Positions 13,601 through 21,545 of a DNA stretch of 64,000 bases are shown in pieces; within the stretch, counting starts at the first letter, position 1, and each line of letters begins with the position of its first letter. This stretch comes from Acanthococcus lagerstroemiae (Eukaryota > Arthropoda > Insecta > Hemiptera > Eriococcidae), in the NCBI GenBank assembly GCA_031841125.1, contig CM063111.1, positions 35,228,955 to 35,292,954 on the forward strand. The letters are read 5' to 3'. The notes below the pieces were generated by a model. The model was not told the DNA's origin, searched no databases, and saw only the letters and a list, made by a program, of their open reading frames with translations. The position numbers and the translations under genes were made by a program.

Positions 13601-16600
13601 CTTCTCAGTGTCTTGACCTTTCCAGATTTCTTAGTATTTACAGTTTCTTATTTTCCCGATCTTCTTCCTCTTTCCGGTATTGTCACCTCCGTTTCAGTCC
13701 TTTCAGTCTTTTTATAGCTGTAAGTCAACTCGAACAGAGAATTATAAACGAATGATGAAGTCATTCAAATGAACTATAACAAACTCTAAATTAACCCGCT
13801 GCCCTTATTGATTTTCGAAAAATACGTTTCTCGTGAAATTAGCTCGCTCGAATGCGTACCACGATGTCTTCTTGTTTGTTGCCAGATGGATTTACACTGA
13901 AGAGTCTCCTCGATCTGGAATGGCTGTTTTGGATGTGACGATACCGACTGGGTACATCGTTCAACAGCAGAAATTGGACGCTTATGTGAGAAATCAGGAA
14001 GTGAAGAACCTGCAAAGAGCCAGATTCCTGGATCAGAAGGTCGTCTTTTATTTCGATTACGTGAGTATTTGTACGAATTTTACGACGCTGGTTTGCTGCT
14101 TTCCAATTTGACTGAGAAAATTTGAAAAGTTGGATCTTACGATTTGAATGTTTCGCAGCTGGATGAAACGGAAACGTGCGTTAGATTTACCATTGAACGG
14201 TGGATGCCAGTAGCCAATATGTCCAGATATTTGCCGATACGAGTGTACGACTATTACGCACCAGGTTTGTATACCTTGAATATCTTTTCATATGGCTTCC
14301 TCTAATCCGCGATGAATATTCATTCTATGTGAGCAATTTATTGTGCTATTCATTTGTAGATTGTGTAATTGGAGTCTCCCGTTTGTACAAAATGTATGTG
14401 TGTAGAACTTCTACGGGGGTTAAATATTAGTAATTTTGCCGTGATAATATTCGATACGCGTTGTGGAACTTTTACTGAAATTTCGAAATTCGTGTTTGGA
14501 GTCTGAAAACCTGCAAATCGAATTTGGAATTATGACCAGGGAGCGGACTTATATACGTTAAAAATAGGGAAAATATGCGATAAAAACACGTAAATATGCG
14601 GTAACAATATGGGGCTCATTTTAAAGAGCGCATAAAGCTGATGATGTGATGATAATTTGATAATTATAGCCATGATACAACGAATCGAAATGGAGTGGTG
14701 CCTTGCGAATTAAATTTAGCGAAATTAGTAGCTGAGAACTGCGCTTGAAGAGCTAGATAAAGAAAACGTGATTTTTTTCATTTTTTTCTCAACGCAAAAG
14801 TAAAAAACCCAAAAAAGTGATTTCAATTGAATTTTTAAGAAGAAAATAGCAAAAATTACGGAAATATGAGCTAAAAATGAGAAAAATGAGTAAATAATCT
14901 GAAATAGTTGAATATGCGCTAAAAAACGGCCAAAATATGCAAAAATATGCTTTTATAGGTAAAATATGCAAAATATGCGGAAACAAATATGGCTCATTTT
15001 GCTCAGAAAGATTTGAAACGTAAAAGTATCTTATGTATACTGCCGTCTTACTCAACACAGACAAATATGTGATTTCATATAAATCCGCTCTCTGATTATG
15101 ACAGCTTTCCGATTCCCGCGCCTACAGTGGTATTCCGTGTGGTCAAACGTAAAAAGTGTCCTCAGAATGGAACAAAGTGACCTCGAAAATCTATAAATGG
15201 AATACAGTTTTGGAAATATGGCTAATATTTTACCCTCCCCCCTCTATTGGTAACTACGGAGTCGGATGTAAGAATTACCACCGACCTCAAAACTCTGTAA
15301 ATTAACCTTTATCTCGAATTTCAAATTTTAAAAATCTCCTCTTTTGAGGTCGCACCCCCGGGGCCATTCACCACATTGGAAAATTAAACTGTTTTAATGA
15401 ATAACGAATGAACTTTCGAAGTCTGAGAGAGTGCATTTGTAACGCAGTTAGAAGATGAGAGAAAAAATTTCGTTAGAAATGTCAATCTCTGTGTATTTTT
15501 TCATAAGGAGGGGAGGGGGCATGAGGCACATCTTACTCTTATCCAGTTGACTCAAAATATATTATTATTTATTGAAACTGATCTTGGGGGATGAGGTCTT
15601 GTACGAAATTCGGATGGTCGAAAATTAAAATTAGGGCCACAGTTATGAAGTTTTGGGTCAGGTAAAGTGCCACTTTTGTAAAGAATCTACTGTAGAACAA
15701 TTTTTATTTAAAAATATTTTTCGTAAATTTGAGTTTTTGAAAATTTTGAGAATCCTTTTTTAGTAGGTGGTTCTACCACTTCCCTCTGAAAAGTTGGCAA
15801 GTCACGTAATGGTAGGTACTCGGGAAACCATTCATAACCACTTACAGAATATTTTTACAGCACTTGGCTCGTTACTATTTCCTAATTAGACTCATCTAAT
15901 AAATCAGTCTATACAATCAATCCAAAAATATCTCATCTCCCTGTCAACATTGCTTTAGCAAAAGATATTCAGTGCAGATCAATCTAATGAACTGCACTTA
16001 TGATGTCAATGTAACCCTCTCCAAGGGTGGGCAAAAGGATACCATTTAGACCGATTTTTCAAAGCCTTTTGACATTGTAAACCACAAAATTTTACTCCAA
16101 AAATTGTGCAGCTTTGGCTTTTTAAAAGATCTAATAATTCTATGTCACTCCTATTTAAATAACAGAATGCAGTTCGTCGAGTATAAAGGAGTGGCCTCTA
16201 CGTATTACGTGTCAGGTGTTCCCCAGGGTTCGGTTTTGGGTCCATACCTATTCCTAATTCTTGTCAATGATATTTCTGTAAAAATCCAATATTCAAAATG
16301 ATTGCTGTATGCAGATATGAAAATTTATAAAATCTCAAAATGATGTGTTAAACTGCAACAAGATCTTGACTCATTAGTTGAGTGGAGTGATAGTAACTAG
16401 TTACCATTTGATACCGACAAGTGTGAAAAAATTAGTTTTTCAAGAAAAAGATATCCCATTTCACACGAGTATAAAATAAAAAAAGATACACTTAGGTGTG
16501 TAAATTTTATAAAAGACTTAGGCATTATCTTGGATTTGAAATTATTATTCAGTATGCAGATCGATCACAGAATTTTAAAATCTAAAAGAATGGTTGGCTT

Positions 16601-17641
16601 CATAAAGAGAGATGGAACTTGTTATAAAAATTTTGAAACAATGAAAATTCTTTACTTTAGTTTTGTCAGATCAATATTGCAATTCTCTGTTGTATGGGAT
16701 CCCAAAACTCAACAAGGTAAAGATAAAATTGAGGAAATTCAGTAATGTTTTTTGAAATATTTATACTGCAGAATCTTCACATAATTACTCTTCTGAAATT
16801 GTATAAGAGAAAGAACTTTTGGTTGGCTTTGAGATTATGAGTCTAAAAAAGTAGATGATGTCTGGCAAAGTTGATCTTCTTGAGGGATATTCGGAATAAC
16901 AATATTTTAGATTCCAACAACTTAACACGTATTCAATTCGGAGTCCCTACATTTAATACAAGAAATGCTGATCTATTTGTAACATGTAGAGGCTCAGCAT
17001 CAAGTATGGCCAATACTCTAGCATTATATAATAATATTACCCACAAAGACCCTGCGATCGACATATTCTTCATGAGTAGGAGACAGTATATATCATCAGT
17101 CATTAAAGTACTCCTCGAGGGTATGTAGGTCCTAGTCTCTGCAGTTCTTTCCCTTATACCGCACACGTGTGGTTTGTTTCGGCCCCTGGGCTTCCTTCAA
17201 CCCTCAGTTCTCAATTCACAACTTTCAAATGCCACCTGTGGGCCTGTGCGCCCTCCACTCCCGCTCTGCCCTTGCCTCTTTCTGTCATTTTTTGCTTCGT
17301 CTTTATCCCTCACCCTTCACTTAGAAAGTTTTTTTTTTTTTAATTGTACATACTGCCCTCCCTGTCAATAGGACCCTCGGACATCTGTTGAGGGGGGGGG
17401 GGCTCAAATATAAATAAAAAAAAAATATTCAAAGAAAATTCAAAATTGAAACGATTTACTGTTTGTTACAGAGCGGTTCAACGAAACCATATTCGATGCC
17501 CTAAACACCTACCTACTGAATATCTGCGAAGTTTGCGGCAGTAGTCAATGTCCATACTGCTCGATCTATAACGTAGCTGCCAAATTGAGTATAACAGCGT
17601 CTTTCGCCATTGTACTCAGTTTACTGGTAACATTTTTGTGA
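123..17641 (+). CDS. Mcr: Thioester-family (alpha-2-macroglobulin/TEP) protein, Mcr-like, 23 exons, 5' end outside the window
   Basis: Spliced by eye; all junctions are GT-AG and all phases agree. Exons: 123-311, 388-459, 546-770, 851-1028, 1161-1336, 1417-1668, 1938-2087, 2475-2614, 4424-4512, 4678-4904, 4982-5158, 5240-5422, 5506-5742, 10531-10715, 10801-10903, 10990-11175, 11258-11444, 11530-11762, 11852-12013, 12099-12292, 13886-14060, 14159-14264, 17472-17641 (TGA at 17639-17641). About 1,331 residues run from MG3 to the C-terminal tail; the signal peptide, MG1 and MG2 are upstream of the window. The order is MG3-MG6, bait-type region, A2M domain (VWLWRDINIG), MG7, CUB, helical thioester domain, MG8. 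The thioester motif reads LPM-DGAEQT, lacking the Cys. Known for the family: Drosophila Mcr is an essential TEP lacking this Cys, acting at septate junctions and in immune recognition. Assignment to Mcr rather than another degenerate TEP/CD109 is inference. I see no LDL-receptor A module, which I recall in Drosophila Mcr. Confidence 0.85.
1938..4512 (+). CDS. Mcr: Mcr-like exons 7-9: MG6 end and bait-type region
   Basis: Exon 1938-2087 encodes FTVFINNRKARTGEIVEVAI then YGEPGAYVGLSGIDRPFYSL, the classical MG6 motif preceding the bait region. Exons 2475-2614 and 4424-4512 carry a His/Ser/Asp-rich low-conservation stretch (MDHYDHGGNSS, PDDIVHLPSSSYGIDANETF, VIPKKHEWRNHSGSFGSQN) where A2M proteins have the protease bait. 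No Cys cluster of a C3-like anaphylatoxin domain or LDL-receptor A repeat is visible. Phases 2 and 1 at the two junctions agree. Confidence 0.8.
2615..4423 (+). other. Mcr-like intron 8 (1.8 kb) containing a foldback element
   Basis: No coding exon is recognised. The right half is occupied by a terminal-inverted-repeat element at about 3430-4236 (listed separately). The left half is AT-rich with short polypurine tracts and nothing I can name. Confidence 0.7.
3430..4236. mobile_element. Foldback/MITE-like element with doubled AATATCGCCTTC arms
   Basis: The left arm carries CGCCTTCTAGCAATATCGCC and, about 60 bp inward, GCAATATCGCCTTCCG. The right arm carries both in reverse complement (GGAAGGCGATATTGCTAG at about 4169, GAAGGCGATATTGATAGAAG at about 4214). 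Arms are roughly 80 bp; about 650 bp lies between. I see no open transposase frame. No convincing target-site duplication was found, so the exact ends are uncertain. Confidence 0.65.
4678..5742 (+). CDS. Mcr: Mcr-like exons 10-13: A2M domain, MG7 and CUB up to the thioester site
   Basis: Exon 4678-4904 has HYENVWLWRDINIG and VPHKPVHWMITAFSMSQSYG, the A2M (DUF) signature. The next exon gives LPFFINVEMPTKCRSGEQVG then RVTVFNY (MG7). Exon 5240-5422 ends in MG7/CUB. Exon 5506-5742 begins SDGVPQYRHQSMLLDLTNRA and ends NATSLLNLPM, immediately before the thioester motif. The acceptor at 5505 (TTTGTCAACAG) was chosen because it gives SDGVPQY, the usual EGVPQ lead-in to this part of the family. Confidence 0.85.
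5985..6115. repeat. Degenerate TTGATCA/TTAATCA repeat tract
   Basis: Short stretch of imperfect copies of a roughly 10-12 bp unit resembling TTGATCAATTAATC and CAAATTTATCA. It is the same composition as the larger tracts at 7535-8060 and 8655-9215 in the same intron. Confidence 0.4.
6258..7358. repeat. Five direct copies of TGAGGGAATGAGA in one intron
   Basis: Exact copies at 6258-6270, 6500-6512, 6656-6668, 7152-7164 and 7346-7358. A sixth, one-mismatch copy in inverted orientation lies near 6463-6475 (TCTCATTCCTTCA). Spacings are uneven (242, 156, 496, 194 bp), and the 496-bp gap includes a transposon insertion. Sequence between copies is unrelated, so this is not a simple tandem array. 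Confidence 0.6.
6764..7048. mobile_element. hAT-like MITE with poly-G block and perfect 8-bp TSD
   Basis: The left end is CAGGCGCGGATTTAG; the right end in reverse complement is CAGTGGTGGATCCAAGG. It is flanked on both sides by ACAGCAGA (6756-6763 and 7049-7056). An 11-nt G run lies just inside the left end and G/C-rich text inside the right end. It is the same style as the element at 55331-55603. Length is 285 bp with no coding capacity. Confidence 0.8.
7535..8060. repeat. AT-rich degenerate tandem tract (TTAATCAA/TTGATCA)
   Basis: Dozens of imperfect units such as GATTGATTAAAAG, TTGATCAATTAATCAAAAT and AATTTATTAAA follow one another without a clean period. It looks like an old, mutated minisatellite. 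Confidence 0.45.
8082..8632. mobile_element. Foldback element with long (about 105-140 bp) inverted arms
   Basis: The left arm (to about 8222) contains TGTGCCATCCTCAGTG, AAGTACTCTTGACACTTTTT and TTCTTTGTCGTCCTGTATT. The right arm (from about 8494) contains their reverse complements (GGACGACAAAGAAAAAAGTG, GAGTACTCCACTGAAGATGG, CACAGG). About 270 bp separates the arms. The termini are near CTAAATGT on both sides; no clean TSD was found. Confidence 0.7.
8655..9215. repeat. AT-rich degenerate tandem tract, second block
   Basis: Same loose unit family as 7535-8060 (GATTAATTAAA, AAAATTTATTAAA, TTGACTGATTAATC). The foldback element at 8082-8632 separates the two blocks, so it probably inserted into one original tract. 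Confidence 0.4.
9430..10095. repeat. Degenerate GACTC/AAGACT-type repeat tract
   Basis: Repeated imperfect units around GTTGAGACTC, AAGACTGATGAAGACTC and TTTAAGACCC, roughly decamer spaced. Similar motifs reappear at 12650-12790, 13140-13160 and, in the other orientation, 56860-57250. No coding sense was found. Confidence 0.4.
10531..12292 (+). CDS. Mcr: Mcr-like exons 14-20: thioester-less TED (helical) domain
   Basis: The exon at 10531 opens DGAEQTLFGFAAMMYTTMYM, replacing the canonical GCGEQNM; Glu and Gln remain but Cys is Gly. It continues YHMNIQYQRMLSFMNEDGSF, the family GYQRQLxYRRxDGSFSAF block. It splices TG|G to GTAPKSVWLTSYCIRTFQEA. The following exons carry the (alpha/alpha)6 helical repeats: TEDGAFYDVTW, TAHVLITLT, YELAIVAYALMLSK, SMNIEATAYALLVYV, IVRWLNTQRLLDAGWASTQD, TAIAMKALIEY. 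The start of exon 10531 follows TTATTTTTAG. Confidence 0.88.
12293..13885 (+). other. Mcr-like intron 20 (1.6 kb)
   Basis: Non-coding. It contains a short AAGACTGAA-type degenerate tract (about 12650-12790), a C10 run at 13501-13510 and otherwise unremarkable AT-rich DNA. Confidence 0.7.
13886..17641 (+). CDS. Mcr: Mcr-like exons 21-23: MG8 receptor-binding domain and C-terminal hydrophobic tail
   Basis: Exon 13886-14060 follows AA|A phase and reads WIYTEESPRSGMAVLDVTIP and TGYIVQQQ, the typical A2M receptor-binding-domain pattern (xxSNMAxxDVxxxSGY). Exon 14159-14264 gives LDETETCVRFTIERWMPVAN, LPIRVYDYYAP. The last exon gives ERFNETIFDALNTYLLNICE, then CGSSQCPYCSIYN and a hydrophobic terminus (LSITASFAIVLSLLVTFL, stop). 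Ending directly in hydrophobic residues with no basic cytoplasmic tail looks like a GPI-attachment signal, as in CD109; a terminal membrane helix is the alternative. Confidence 0.82.
14537..15094. mobile_element. hAT-like non-autonomous element rich in AAATATGC, perfect 8-bp TSD
   Basis: Left end CAGGGAGCGGACTTATA; right end in reverse complement CAGAGAGCGGATTTATA. ATTATGAC flanks both sides (14529-14536 and 15095-15102). Subterminal repeats AAATATGCG / AAATATGCAAAA occur near both ends, as expected for transposase-binding repeats of hAT elements. Length is 558 bp with no transposase frame. Confidence 0.85.
15930..17427 (+). mobile_element. Decayed LINE (Jockey/CR1-type) reverse transcriptase, 5'-truncated
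   Basis: From 16020 the translation gives LSKGGQKDTI, stop, TDFSKPFDIVNHKILLQKL, then SFGFLKDLIILCHSYLNNRM and SGVPQGSVLGPYLFLILVND, classical RT blocks. The catalytic box reads LLYADM rather than YADD. Several stops and frameshifts follow (to about 17130). The 3' end has an 11-nt G run and an A-rich tail (TAAATAAAAAAAAAA) near 17427. It is dead as a coding element. Confidence 0.85.
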
Positions 17642-19045
17642 TCTAGTTCATAAGGACGTCCATAATCTCATATTTATATTAATTATGCGTATTTGATGTA
17701 AATTCTCCTTTAGCGAGATTATCTCATTTTATATGATAGACCTGCACTCGGAATAACATTATTAATTTATTTTGAATTTTAAAACGCGAATCGAGTGCCT
17801 TTTGCTATCGGTAGGTACGGATAAATTTTAATTCATTGTGATCTGTTCAAGAACGTGCGTAACGTACAAGGTGCCAATCGTTATCACTTGGTTGTTACGT
17901 AGACTTTTTTTTACCAGTAAAATTTGTAATTTTTGTTTGATTTTTTTTTTTACATACGATATATAATTTTGTATAATGTGTACACTTTTTTATATTTTTT
18001 TGTGTTTGTTTTTTTCTCATCTCTTTCTGTATGTAAGTAAGCACGTCGATCAAAGTTAAGTTAACTTTTGTATCATGATGATCGATTTTTTTTCTTTCAT
18101 TTATTTTGATGGTTAACGACGATCGTACTTTCACTTGATATTTTTAAAGAAAGGTGTTACTATGTCTTCCATCGATGTTAAGCATTGTTGAAACATTGTT
18201 TGGTCTGTTGAGAGCTATTATCGTAAGTTAGTGATTAGATTTTTGTTTTTCCCGAAGATACCAATCGAACGAAGTGCCTTAATTTATTATTTTGTGATAT
18301 AAACATAACATGTACCGTCCAGTTAACAAATATGAACGTAGAATCTCATCAGCTCTTAAGTATTCTGATCCACTTTTATGTATCGACTTGACAATAGCGG
18401 CGCAACCGGAAATGACTTTTCGTTTTAAAACGTATTAGTTGCAAAATTTTGACGTCAAATCACTTGACATGTTTAGTTTGAGGGAAAAACTTCACACTAT
18501 TCGTGAAACAATTCGCCATTTCCAATATTTAGTTGTGAAAAAACGCTGGCTGCGTCATTGTTTCAGTTACATCAGGGATTAATTGTAATTTTCGTGTCCA
18601 TACACTTGTTATTTCAATGAAATGAAAACCATGTTATTTGTTAACCAAGTTATCTGTATCATGGTGGATTTACACCAGCCTCACTAACACTATCTGTAAT
18701 TTTGTTTACCCTAGATTTGTTAGTAACAAGTTGATAAAAATTATTTAGCCGATTGGAATCCGATATTTGAGATATTTTACTCTGAGTTCGCTGTCCCAAC
18801 AAAGTTTTTACTCGAAATAATATTAGTTACAATGTTGTATATTTTGCAAATTCACTTTTTTCATAATTAATTTGTGTTTCCATTTTATTTTAAGCGACGA
18901 TAACCACTTTCATTGTATTTTTGTACACAAGAATGCAGCCCCCTTCGTGCGGGTGCTGTATACCAGCTGACACACATATCACGAAGACTGTTACAGTTAA
19001 CGAGCTGTGGAAATTACCCTTTGGTGATTTTCTAATAAATAATAA
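17642..19045 (+). other. Probable 3' UTR of the Mcr-like gene
   Basis: About 1.4 kb of AT-rich, transposon-free sequence follows the TGA, in contrast to the repeat-laden introns. It ends at a candidate poly(A) signal AATAAA (19034-19039). Extent is inferred only from composition and signal position. Confidence 0.45.
19034..19039 (+). promoter_or_regulatory. Candidate poly(A) signal AATAAA
   Basis: AATAAA lies in TTTTCTAATAAATAATAATA, about 1.4 kb after the Mcr-like stop codon, followed shortly by a T-rich stretch (CCTTTTTTTTCTAG). It is shortly upstream of the first transposon. Confidence 0.4.
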
Positions 19046-19284
19046 TAGGTATTAATAATTCCGTCCTTTTTTTTCTAGTGAATTTTTATTATACTTTTCT
19101 GTTTTTATTACCTTTTATAGACTTGTAATATAATGTAGCGGATAAGAACACGAATTTTTGTATCGTAATATGTGTTCACACAGTAATTATACGATTTTTA
19201 TGTCGCAGTTCTAGTTTTTGTTTAAGTTACGTAAAGTAACGAAGTAAGCATTGCAAAAGCTGTTGATATTCTGTTGGTTTGAAC

Positions 19285-19651
19285 GAGGGATGGCAAACGA
19301 AACCGTTTTTTTTTTCGTTTCGTTATTTCGTTTCAATATTTTTGACAAAAATCAATCGTTATTTCGTTTCGTTTGTTTGCCATCCCTGCTATTTACTGAA
19401 CTCACCCTGACTCAACTCACCCGGGAAAAGAAATGAAATTTCGATTACAGTAGGCTCGGCTACTAGTACCCGACCCTAGAAAGTGGTTGCAATAGGCTCG
19501 GCTACGAGTAGCCGATCCTAAAAATCACAAATCAGAAAACTAGGGATGGCAAACGAAACGTTGTTTTTTCGTTTCGTTATTTCGTTTCAATATTTTAGAC
19601 AAAAATCAATCGTTATTTCGTTGTTTCGTTTCGTTTCGTTTGCCATCCCTG
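19285..19651. mobile_element. hAT-like element with two palindromic ends, perfect 8-bp TSD
   Basis: The ends are GAGGGATGGCAAACGAAAC and, in reverse complement, CAGGGATGGCAAACGAAAC. GTTTGAAC flanks both sides (19277-19284, 19652-19659). Each terminus is itself a near-palindrome (19285-19389 and 19543-19651) rich in CGTTTCGTTT units. The 150-bp centre carries a doubled phrase AGGCTCGGCTAC. Either an element with foldback termini or two short palindromic MITEs inside one another; the shared TSD favours the former. Confidence 0.8.
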
Positions 19652-19740
19652 GTTTGAACCTTATAAAAGTTCACTGTATTCTGGGGCAAAGTTTTGACTT
19701 ACGTTTACGTTCGAGTAAATTTGATTTCCAAAATTTCTCA

Positions 19741-20207
19741 CAGAGGTGCTTAGCTAGCCATTAGCCGTTAGCTTGCAGTTTTTGGGAGATTTTTAGCCAG
19801 CCGTTAGCTAGCCGATTGAAAATTTTTTAGCCATTAGCTAGCCATAAGCCAATGAAAACTCGGAAGCTAACGGCTGATTTCATTTTGCTAATTTCTTGCC
19901 TTTTCCCTTTTGACTACATTCAAACAGAATTTTTTTCCTATTCCTTTTCGATGGATTTTCGTTTTTTGGATAGAAAGTAGAAACTGCAAACTTGGTCAAA
20001 CTCAGACTCAGAATTGGGGGAAAGAAAAAGAACTGGAACCAAGTTACCACTTCACCTATTTTATTTTTACCGAAAATGTGGATTAGTCTTTAGCCCTTAG
20101 CTAGCCAATCAGCGTCCTGTAGCCATTAGCCGTTAGCCGATGCCAATTAATAAAAAAATTAGTTTTAGCTGTTTGTTTTAGCCAATCTGATTGGCTAAGC
20201 ACCTCTG
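19741..20207. mobile_element. hAT-like MITE full of TTAGC motifs, perfect 8-bp TSD
   Basis: Left CAGAGGTGCTTAGC and right GCTAAGCACCTCTG form a perfect 14-bp TIR. ATTTCTCA flanks both sides (19733-19740, 20208-20215). The interior holds many TTAGC/GCTAA copies (CCATTAGCCGTTAGC and variants) on both halves, plausible transposase-binding repeats. Length is 467 bp. Confidence 0.88.
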
Positions 20208-20462
20208 ATTTCTCAGCTTTTGATAATATATGGAATGTGTTCAGTTTTCGCCTGTGAAAAAAGACTTTTCACACGTGTACTTTAGGATTTTTTTCTTTTA
20301 CTTACGGTTCTATTTGGACCGATTCCAGATCAATGGTCTGATCTAGTGATTTTCATCTGTGATTGTCATCTCTTTTTCAAAAAAAAAATGATAGACGTGT
20401 GCTGCCTGCTGCGGCTTATCAGTTATCAGAAGTCGTGCACGCGGTCGCGGTGCCACGCATTG

Positions 20463-20550
20463 TAATTATTGTCTTAGATAATAATTCAATTGTTGTCCGT
20501 TATAAATTATTGTCTTAGATAATAATTTAATTATTGTCCGTTATAAATTA
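20463..20550. repeat. 41-bp tandem repeat, about two copies
   Basis: The unit starts ATTATTGTCTTAGATAATAA at 20465 and again at 20506, with a partial third copy (ATTATTG) at 20547. It follows a GC-richer patch (CACGCGGTCGCGG). Confidence 0.75.
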
Positions 20551-20559
20551 TTGTTTGTT

Positions 20560-21545
20560 ACACTGTATTAGACTATTCATGCCGTTGATTTTTCCTACAT
20601 ATTCGCTATCTTCTTTGGTGAGTACGATTTTTCAATTCAAAGTGTAACAATATGTAGATTTACTGTCACGTTTTGAACATTCCTGTACGCACAAAATTTT
20701 TGTAGATGCGTATGTTAGGATTAACGTTGTTAATTCGGTCAGCGTCGTAAATGACTGCGGTGAATGACTGTTATTAACCGTAGACGTGGTAAGGTCATTT
20801 GCTAGCTGGGCCGGTCAGCAACATCACAATCTACATCCGCCGATGATTCTCTCTAGTCTCTATAAGCTTCGTCCATTTAAGACTCCGCGTTTCCCGTCAG
20901 AAAAGAAGCTTCGTGTTGAAGAAAGACCAAAACAGGATACGTGTATATTAGAGTTTGGAGCACTGCACGAGTACATGCGGCGATACGGCATCGCGTGATT
21001 ACGAGTACGAATACTCGTCAGAAGAGTAGGTAATACGATTACCCGTTCGCAGCGCCATCGCCGAGTATAACAGTACTCGGCATCGTTTCGCATTGTACGT
21101 AGGTATATACTTAGCATCGGCCAGTATAGAAGCCAAAATAGAAGCATTCGGCATCGTTATCTGCCTTATCTTTACATGTTTGCCTATGGTGCGACTTCTC
21201 GTTCATCACCCGGTAGAAGTGTTTCACGCGTCTTTGATATTGATTTTTCTGAAAAAAAGGCAGGAAGAACAAAAGTTGTAGCTCATTTCATTTCCTATCA
21301 GATGAGCTTAAATTTGGATTTTTTGGTTACATTTTTTCATCATCTCTCCCATGTCCTGTTTCCGTCCAAATCCACCAATCAAGTGAGCAGAATGTTGTTT
21401 TCGATGACAAGTCACCTGCAGCGACTCTTCTGTGTATATACGCGATCCGTCTGAGAGCCTGGAAATTCAATAAGGCTGAGGCCGTTGCGGCTGTGTATCT
21501 ATATGTATAGATCTATTATTACAATAAATAAATACTAATACAATA
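20560..21545 (+). other. Unrecognised CpG-richer locus, possible non-coding transcript or small gene
   Basis: Base composition is richer in CpG than the surroundings. A good donor (CTTTGGTGAGT near 20619) and acceptor (TTTTTGTAG ending at 20705) are seen, and AATAAA signals sit near 21525-21545. The only modest open frame from an ATG (MILSSLYKLRPFKTPRFPSE..., 51 residues, ending 20998) resembles nothing I know. The phrase CTCGGCATCGTT / TTCGGCATCGTT recurs. Transcription is a guess. Confidence 0.25.

Larger units (their letters stand above)
14265..17471 (+). other. Mcr-like intron 22 (3.2 kb) with an hAT MITE and a decayed LINE
   Basis: The donor GTTTGT at 14265 and acceptor TTGTTACAG at 17471 bracket an hAT-like element (14537-15094), a repeat fragment with the phrase GTGACCTCGAAAATCTAT near 15177 and a LINE remnant (about 15900-17427). 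Confidence 0.75.
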
